A stretch of DNA of 9,223 nt, from the NCBI GenBank assembly GCA_900771305.1, contig CAAGNL010000356.1:1-9223 (forward strand). The letters run 5' to 3'. The DNA is from Kiritimatiellia bacterium. Its GTDB lineage: Bacteria > Verrucomicrobiota > Kiritimatiellia > RFP12 > UBA1067. Position numbers and translations under genes: made by a program. Positions within the stretch are counted from its first letter, which is position 1; every line of letters begins with the position of its first letter. The notes below the pieces were generated by a model. That model worked only from the letters and a program-made list of their open reading frames with translations, had not been told where the DNA came from and did no database searches. Below are positions 5,511-9,223 of the stretch, piece by piece.

Positions 5511-6464
5511 TCAAAGGCCCACGGCCGCGCGGACCAGATCCATCGTCTTCGCGGCCTGCTCGCGCGCACGCGCCGCGCCGGCCTTGAGGATGTCCTCAAG
5601 CGCGTCGGGATCCTTCACCAGCTCCTCGCGGCGGGCCTTGAACGGATCGAAAAGACGCTTGTACGCGGCGAGAAGCTCCTTCTTCGCGTGACCGTAGCCG
5701 TAGTTTCCGGCGCGGAAGTTCGCCGCCATCTGCGCGACCTCCTCCGGCGTGGCGAAGAGCTTGTACATCTCGTAGATCGAGTTGCCCTCGGGTTCCTTGG
5801 GCTCCTCCATCGTCTTCGAGTCGGTGACGATGGCCATGATCTTCTTCTTCGCCGAGGGGTCGAAGAGCTCGATGGTGTTGTGGTAGCTCTTGGACATCTT
5901 CTGCCCGTCCGTGCCGGGAATCGTCGCGACGGTCTCGGGGATGTAGGCGTCGGGGAGCTTGAAGATTTCGCCGTAGGCGTTGTTGAACTTCTGCGCCAGG
6001 TCGCGCGTCACCTCGAGATGCTGCTTCTGGTCCTTGCCCACCGGCACGAGGTCGGCGTTCATGATCAGAATGTCCGCGGCCATCAGGACGGGATAGGCGA
6101 AGAGTCCATGCGTCGCCTCGAAGCCATGCGCCATCTTGTCCTTGTAGCTGTGGCAGCGCTCAAGCAGACCCATCGGCGTGAGACAGGAAAGATACCATGC
6201 GAGCTCCTGGACCTCCGGCACGTCGCTCTGGCGGTAGACCACGGTCTTCGCGGGGTCGAGTCCGCAAGCGAGATAGTCGAGCGCCACGTCGCGCGTGGCC
6301 TCGCGGAGGGTCTTTCCGTCGCGGACTGTCGTCATCGCGTGGAAATTCGCGATGAACATGAAATTGTCGCCCTTCTCCTGAAGGTCGAACATCGACTTCA
6401 TCGCGCCGAAATAGTTGCCCCAATGCAGTTTGCCCGAGGGCTGGATGCCTGTCAGAATTCGCAT
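5511..6464 (-). CDS. trpS: Tryptophan--tRNA ligase
   Basis: This class I aminoacyl-tRNA synthetase charges tRNA(Trp) with tryptophan using ATP in the cytoplasm. The 317-residue product is close to the usual 320-340. The HIGH-type motif is at residues 9-17 (PSGKLHWGN), and the KMSKS loop is intact at 189-193. Other family marks include the DVPEVQELAW helix (81-90) and VPVGKDQKQHLEVTRD (140-155), part of the tryptophan/AMP pocket region. The frame is open far upstream, but the start must be the ATG at 6464: the protein then begins MRILTGIQPSG as in the family, and GGAAGGA lies 7 bases upstream. A promoter candidate and a separate upstream terminator make it the likely first gene of the trpS-scpA-scpB-LysM-hemB run. 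Confidence 0.97.
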   Translation of the reverse strand: MRILTGIQPSGKLHWGNYFGAMKSMFDLQEKGDNFMFIANFHAMTTVRDGKTLREATRDVALDYLACGLDPAKTVVYRQSDVPEVQELAWYLSCLTPMGLLERCHSYKDKMAHGFEATHGLFAYPVLMAADILIMNADLVPVGKDQKQHLEVTRDLAQKFNNAYGEIFKLPDAYIPETVATIPGTDGQKMSKSYHNTIELFDPSAKKKIMAIVTDSKTMEEPKEPEGNSIYEMYKLFATPEEVAQMAANFRAGNYGYGHAKKELLAAYKRLFDPFKARREELVKDPDALEDILKAGAARAREQAAKTMDLVRAAVGL

Positions 6465-6492
6465 AACTCTATCCTTCCAAATGGAACACCAT

Positions 6493-6521
6493 AGTTTAGC
6501 GAATTCCGACGGGGAATTCAA
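6493..6521 (-). promoter_or_regulatory. Candidate sigma70-type promoter for trpS and following genes
   Basis: On the minus strand, TTGAAT (6521-6516) and TAAACT (6498-6493) are separated by exactly 17 bases. Each matches the -35 and -10 consensus at 4 of 6 positions. A start point near 6486 would give a leader of about 20 bases that holds the GGAAGGA ribosome binding site of trpS. It lies between the V-ATPase terminator and trpS, where a promoter is expected. The sigma factor preference of this organism is unknown. Confidence 0.5.
6501..6519. promoter_or_regulatory. Inverted repeat in the trpS promoter spacer, possible operator
   Basis: GAATTCC (6501-6507) and GGAATTC (6513-6519) form a perfect 7 bp inverted repeat around a 5-base loop. 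It covers most of the -35 to -10 spacer of the candidate trpS promoter and overlaps the -35 box. A protein bound here would block the promoter. It could equally be chance in a short AT-rich spacer. Confidence 0.35.
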
Positions 6522-6534
6522 GCGAGTGGAACCG

Positions 6535-6571
6535 GCAGAAACAACAACGGCGACGGGAAAACCCGTCGCCG
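6535..6571 (-). terminator. Intrinsic terminator of the V-type ATPase operon
   Basis: Bases 6548-6557 and 6562-6571 form a perfect 10 bp GC-rich stem (CGGCGACGGG and its complement) with a 4-base loop. On the minus strand the stem is followed by TTGTTGTTTCTG, a T-rich run. It begins 38 bases after the stop of the proteolipid gene and separates the ATPase operon from trpS. Confidence 0.85.
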
Positions 6572-6609
6572 CGTCAGGTGGTCCAATGGCCTGAACACCT
6601 TGAATCGGA

Positions 6610-7077
6610 CTACTTGATCGAACCGAGGGCGATGAGCGCGAACACCATCGCGAAGATGGCCACCGTCTCGACGATGCCGAGCGCGGCGAGGTAGTTCGTG
6701 AAACCCTGGTTGGTCTCGGCCTGGGCATCACAGGCGGCGGCGCCGGCGCGTCCCTGGAAGAGCGCCGAGAGGCCAATCGCAAGCCCTGCGAAGATGCCGG
6801 CCACGAGCACGGGTACGCCCGAACCCGCGACGATCTTCGTGGGGTCGGCGACCTTGCCGAGCATCGTGAACATGAGAATCATTCCGTAGAGCGTCTGCGT
6901 GATCGGCGCACCCACGAAGGAGAGCAGCAGGAACGGCGCCGGCTTGTTCGCGGCGTAGCACTTCTTCCATGCGCCAACTGCGGCGGAGGCCGCGAACCCC
7001 GTACCGAACGCGCTGCCCGCGCCAGCCAGTCCCAAGCAGGCGATGGCGCCCGCGACGATCATTGCTGCATCACTCAT
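6610..7077 (-). CDS. atpK: V-type ATP synthase subunit K (proteolipid rotor, duplicated hairpin)
   Basis: Subunit K forms the membrane rotor ring that carries ions during ATP synthesis or hydrolysis. The 155-residue product has four hydrophobic helices (about 5-35, 48-73, 85-108, 127-153), that is, two fused helical hairpins as in the V-type family. The ion-carrying glutamate is E137 in LGIVETVAIF; the first hairpin has Q61 at the matching place. By my memory-based alignment with the E. hirae Na+-binding NtpK, T60, Q61, Y64, Q108 and E137 stand for T64, Q65, Y68, Q110 and E139, and the Q108-E137 spacing of 29 is the same as in that protein. This suggests Na+ coupling. A very strong ribosome binding site (AAAGGAGGA) precedes the ATG, fitting the need for many copies. 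It follows atpI after 46 bases and is the last gene before the terminator. Confidence 0.95.
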   Translation of the reverse strand: MSDAAMIVAGAIACLGLAGAGSAFGTGFAASAAVGAWKKCYAANKPAPFLLLSFVGAPITQTLYGMILMFTMLGKVADPTKIVAGSGVPVLVAGIFAGLAIGLSALFQGRAGAAACDAQAETNQGFTNYLAALGIVETVAIFAMVFALIALGSIK

Positions 7078-7080
7078 GTT

Positions 7081-7089
7081 TCCTCCTTT
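7081..7089 (-). promoter_or_regulatory. Strong ribosome binding site of atpK
   Basis: AAAGGAGGA on the minus strand, with the core AGGAGG ending 4 bases before the ATG, is the strongest Shine-Dalgarno sequence in the window. Rotor subunits are needed in multiple copies per enzyme, so a strong site in front of K but not in front of I (which is coupled by overlap) makes sense. Confidence 0.75.
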
Positions 7090-7106
7090 ATTTCAATTTA
7101 CCGAAG

Positions 7107-7112
7107 ATTATA
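7107..7112 (-). promoter_or_regulatory. Consensus -10 element (TATAAT) in the atpI-atpK gap, tentative
   Basis: A perfect TATAAT lies on the minus strand 29 bases before the atpK start, in a short AT-rich gap within GC-rich DNA. I find no good -35 box at the right distance (the matching place reads ACGCGC) and no TGn extension, so an internal promoter for atpK is possible but unproven. Confidence 0.3.
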
Positions 7113-7123
7113 ACGGTTAAAAC

Positions 7124-8836
7124 TTACGAGCGCGTGCCCTCGCGACGAAAGGGGCAGAACGCATATCCCGCCCACGAAACACCCTTGTGGTTCGAAAACT
7201 CGAGCGTGTTCAAACGCACGGCATGAACGAGAATCGAGAGTCCCGCCATCGCGAGGTTGAGTCCATGGCCGATCAGCAGGATGGCCACCATCGCGATGGC
7301 CATCAGCGCGGTGACCCACCAGGACTGTTCGCCGGCGACCAGCCCCGTCGCCATGGAGTTGAAGTTCTCCGCAACCTTCACCGAGGCGAGCCCCACCGCG
7401 AACAGACGCACATACGAGATGATGTCGCCGAGCGCGCTCATGATGTTGAGCGGCAGCATGCCCAGCTCGGCACCGCGCGTCTTCAATTCGGACGGTTTCA
7501 CCGTGAAGAGGAAAATCAGGGCGATCGAGACACCACCAACCCAGAACCCCCACTGCGGCACACCGGGGAAGATTCCGACAATTGAATTCGTCACCAGATA
7601 CATGAGCAACAAGACACCCGCCCAGCCAAACTCCGCCAGACTCGTCGAATCCGGGAACTTGCAGACGCCGTTCCAGATTCGCGCCACCATCAGATGCGAG
7701 ACGCCGATCGTAAAGCAGAGCAGCATCATGTTCCGATAGCTGGGATCCGCCAGCCATTTCACCGTCGGCCAGTCCGCGCACCAGGGGATCCCCGCCCCGA
7801 ACCAGGTGTTGGACAGAACGCCCCACACAACCGTCGCGAACGAGAAGACCGTCATCAGCGTGAGCCAGCTGCGCACCACGCGCGGACGGTGCCCCTCCCC
7901 TGCCTTCGGACGCGTCTTCCACCAGCCAAAGAGCGTCGCAAGCAGGAAGATCGCACCATAGGCACCATCGCCCACCAGCATGGCAAAGAACACGGAGAAA
8001 TAGCACATGAACGGAACCGAGACGTCAGATTCCGTATAGGCCGGCGCAACCCCCAGACCATCGAAAAGCGCCGCGACGGGGCGGAACAATTTCGGCGGAC
8101 GAATCAGCGTTGGCGGATTCTCCTCGGGCGCCGCGTCACGCAGCAGCACCCCCCAGGCCATGGTGACAGCCTTCGCACGGAGCTTCGGAACCGCATCCTG
8201 CGGCACCCAGCCCTCAATCCAGGAAACGACACCCTGCGTTGCCAGCCGATCCCGGGCAGCCTCGAAGGACACCCGATCCTTCAAATCAGGATACTGGTCG
8301 AGGATGGTGCCTGCGCGATTGCTCAACGCGGCCAGTGCAGCCTTCACGGCGCAGGCGGACGCCTCGGCCTCCGCCAATTTCCGCTTCGTCACGGACAAAC
8401 GCTCGGTCGGCAACGGGTCCGGAAGCTCCGCAACAGAGGAAAGGTCAATACCGCGGTCCAGCAGGCTCTTCGCCAGCTCCGGGTCGAAATCACCGTAGGG
8501 TTCATAGCGGAGAACCGTCTGCCGCAGGGCCTCGGCCGCGTCCTCGAACGACTGCCGTTCCTCGTCGGCCTTCAACACCGCGGACACCAGGTCGGCATTC
8601 CGCACGGACTCGAACCGTCCATCGGCAGCGGCCGCATCCGCCTCCTTTGCCGCCTTCGCAAGAATCCGCACGGCACGTTCGGCATCCGCCAGGTCACCCT
8701 TCGCCTCGGCAAACGCCGAAGACGACGCACCAGACAAATCGACATGCACGCAGCCCAGCTCGCGCAGAGACTCCAGGGCGCGCGCGCCATCCTTCGCCAC
8801 GCAAAGCAGCGTGAGGTGCTTCATCGGAACGATCAT
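7124..8836 (-). CDS. atpI: V-type ATP synthase subunit I (membrane stator)
   Basis: Subunit I (the a/NtpI family) forms the ion half-channels next to the rotor ring and ties the peripheral stalk to the membrane part. The 570-residue product is somewhat shorter than the usual 600-660. Residues 1-270 are the soluble, partly coiled-coil arm (opening with MIVPMKHLTLLCVAKD); residues about 273-540 hold roughly seven hydrophobic helices. The essential channel arginine is R477 in SYVRLFAVGLA, and the second conserved arginine is R541 in HAVRLNTLEF, as in yeast Vph1-type subunits. The end (GYAFCPFRREG) is the typical short C-terminus. The start overlaps the subunit D stop as ATGA, so translation is coupled. 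An alternative start at Met5 is possible. The gene order D-I-K is typical of bacterial V-type operons such as those of chlamydiae and spirochaetes. Confidence 0.95.
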   Translation of the reverse strand: MIVPMKHLTLLCVAKDGARALESLRELGCVHVDLSGASSSAFAEAKGDLADAERAVRILAKAAKEADAAAADGRFESVRNADLVSAVLKADEERQSFEDAAEALRQTVLRYEPYGDFDPELAKSLLDRGIDLSSVAELPDPLPTERLSVTKRKLAEAEASACAVKAALAALSNRAGTILDQYPDLKDRVSFEAARDRLATQGVVSWIEGWVPQDAVPKLRAKAVTMAWGVLLRDAAPEENPPTLIRPPKLFRPVAALFDGLGVAPAYTESDVSVPFMCYFSVFFAMLVGDGAYGAIFLLATLFGWWKTRPKAGEGHRPRVVRSWLTLMTVFSFATVVWGVLSNTWFGAGIPWCADWPTVKWLADPSYRNMMLLCFTIGVSHLMVARIWNGVCKFPDSTSLAEFGWAGVLLLMYLVTNSIVGIFPGVPQWGFWVGGVSIALIFLFTVKPSELKTRGAELGMLPLNIMSALGDIISYVRLFAVGLASVKVAENFNSMATGLVAGEQSWWVTALMAIAMVAILLIGHGLNLAMAGLSILVHAVRLNTLEFSNHKGVSWAGYAFCPFRREGTRS

Positions 8837-9223
8837 GCCGCATCCTCCCCCGCCGGATCATCACCGCCAGGCGAACGGCTCTTCGCAATCTTGCCGCGCG
8901 TCACCGCCGCGGTCTGCTCGTCGCCGATCGCAATCTTGATCACACGGATGTTCTCCTTGCACTGCGGGATCTTCACCTTCTCGAAGAGATTCACGCGCTG
9001 CGACGTCGTCCGCAGCTCCTCCGCAATCAACTCGCGCTGACACTGCAGCACAGCCCGCTCGCTCTGAAGAGAGAGGATATCCGTCAAGGCCCCCACTGCA
9101 TCGTCGATCCAGGCAGGAGTCTCCCACAGGTCGATGGACTTCACATCGGTCTCAATCCCGTCGAAGACGGGAATCTCGACACCCGCGATGTTGGCCTTGG
9201 AAACCTTGACCTCCTTCACGGAG
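8833..9223 (-). CDS. atpD: V-type ATP synthase subunit D, C-terminal part (cut by window edge)
   Basis: Subunit D is the central rotating shaft that links the catalytic A3B3 head to the membrane ring. Only the last 129 residues are visible; the family is about 200-210 residues, so some 75-80 are missing beyond the window and the apparent GTG start near 9219 is internal. The region ELIAEELRTTSQRVNLFEKV, then IPQCKENIRVIKIAIGDEQTAAV, is the hallmark C-terminal helix of the family and is worded like the chlamydia-type bacterial D subunits. The chain ends in a short Gly/Asp/Ala tail. The stop overlaps the atpI start by ATGA. Catalytic subunits A and B would be expected just upstream, outside the window. 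Confidence 0.93.
   Translation of the reverse strand, partial: SVKEVKVSKANIAGVEIPVFDGIETDVKSIDLWETPAWIDDAVGALTDILSLQSERAVLQCQRELIAEELRTTSQRVNLFEKVKIPQCKENIRVIKIAIGDEQTAAVTRGKIAKSRSPGGDDPAGEDAA

Noticed and set aside
5475..6494. Plus-strand open frame (339 residues) opposite trpS
   Set aside because: Fully antisense to trpS, whose catalytic motifs are intact; it has no independent support.
6465..6782. In-frame upstream extension of trpS by 106 residues
   Set aside because: It would run through the V-ATPase terminator and into atpK; the protein has the standard family start at 6464 with a good ribosome binding site.
7694..9040. Long plus-strand open frame (448 residues) opposite atpI and atpD
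   Set aside because: Arg-rich shadow of the V-ATPase genes; no domain, no ribosome binding site, and it spans the ATGA junction of two real genes.

Overview
This 9.2 kb window is GC-rich and almost fully coding. Every gene I accept lies on the minus strand, so the transcription order runs from the right end to the left. The bacterial V-type ATPase subunits in the order D-I-K, the chlamydia-like wording of subunit D, the high GC and the many LysM/coiled-coil envelope proteins suggest a member of the PVC superphylum (Verrucomicrobiota, Kiritimatiellota or Lentisphaerota) or a relative. This is inferred from gene order and family flavour, not from a database search.

Right part (9223 to about 6535): the 3' end of a V-type ATPase operon. 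It holds the C-terminal part of stalk subunit D (cut by the window edge), membrane stator subunit I (its start overlaps the D stop by ATGA), and the four-helix proteolipid K. A strong GC-rich hairpin closes the operon. Subunit K carries the polar ligand set known from the Na+-binding rotor of Enterococcus hirae, so this enzyme may run on sodium.

Middle part (6521 to 3345): a sigma70-like promoter candidate precedes trpS (tryptophanyl-tRNA synthetase). It is followed by scpA and scpB, the non-SMC subunits of the chromosome condensation complex. A heptanucleotide tandem repeat sits between trpS and scpA, where the scpA ribosome binding site would be expected. ScpB has a long acidic/proline-rich N-terminal extension and an extreme polyacidic C-terminal tail.

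Left part (3352 to 293): a tightly packed run of an uncharacterised TPR/coiled-coil/LysM lipoprotein, a 90-residue protein with one C-terminal membrane helix, a second exported coiled-coil/LysM protein, and hemB (porphobilinogen synthase, Zn-type). Gaps are a few bases or overlaps, so trpS to hemB could be one transcript that mixes translation, chromosome segregation, envelope and heme synthesis functions.

The last 292 bases (1 to 292) hold no convincing gene. They are richer in AT and contain degenerate heptamer-like repeats and a perfect small hairpin that may be a terminator. I see no mobile element, CRISPR array, tRNA or rRNA. Most of the window is housekeeping; the parts most worth a second look are the LysM/membrane trio, the ScpB tail, the heptamer repeats and the sodium signature of subunit K.
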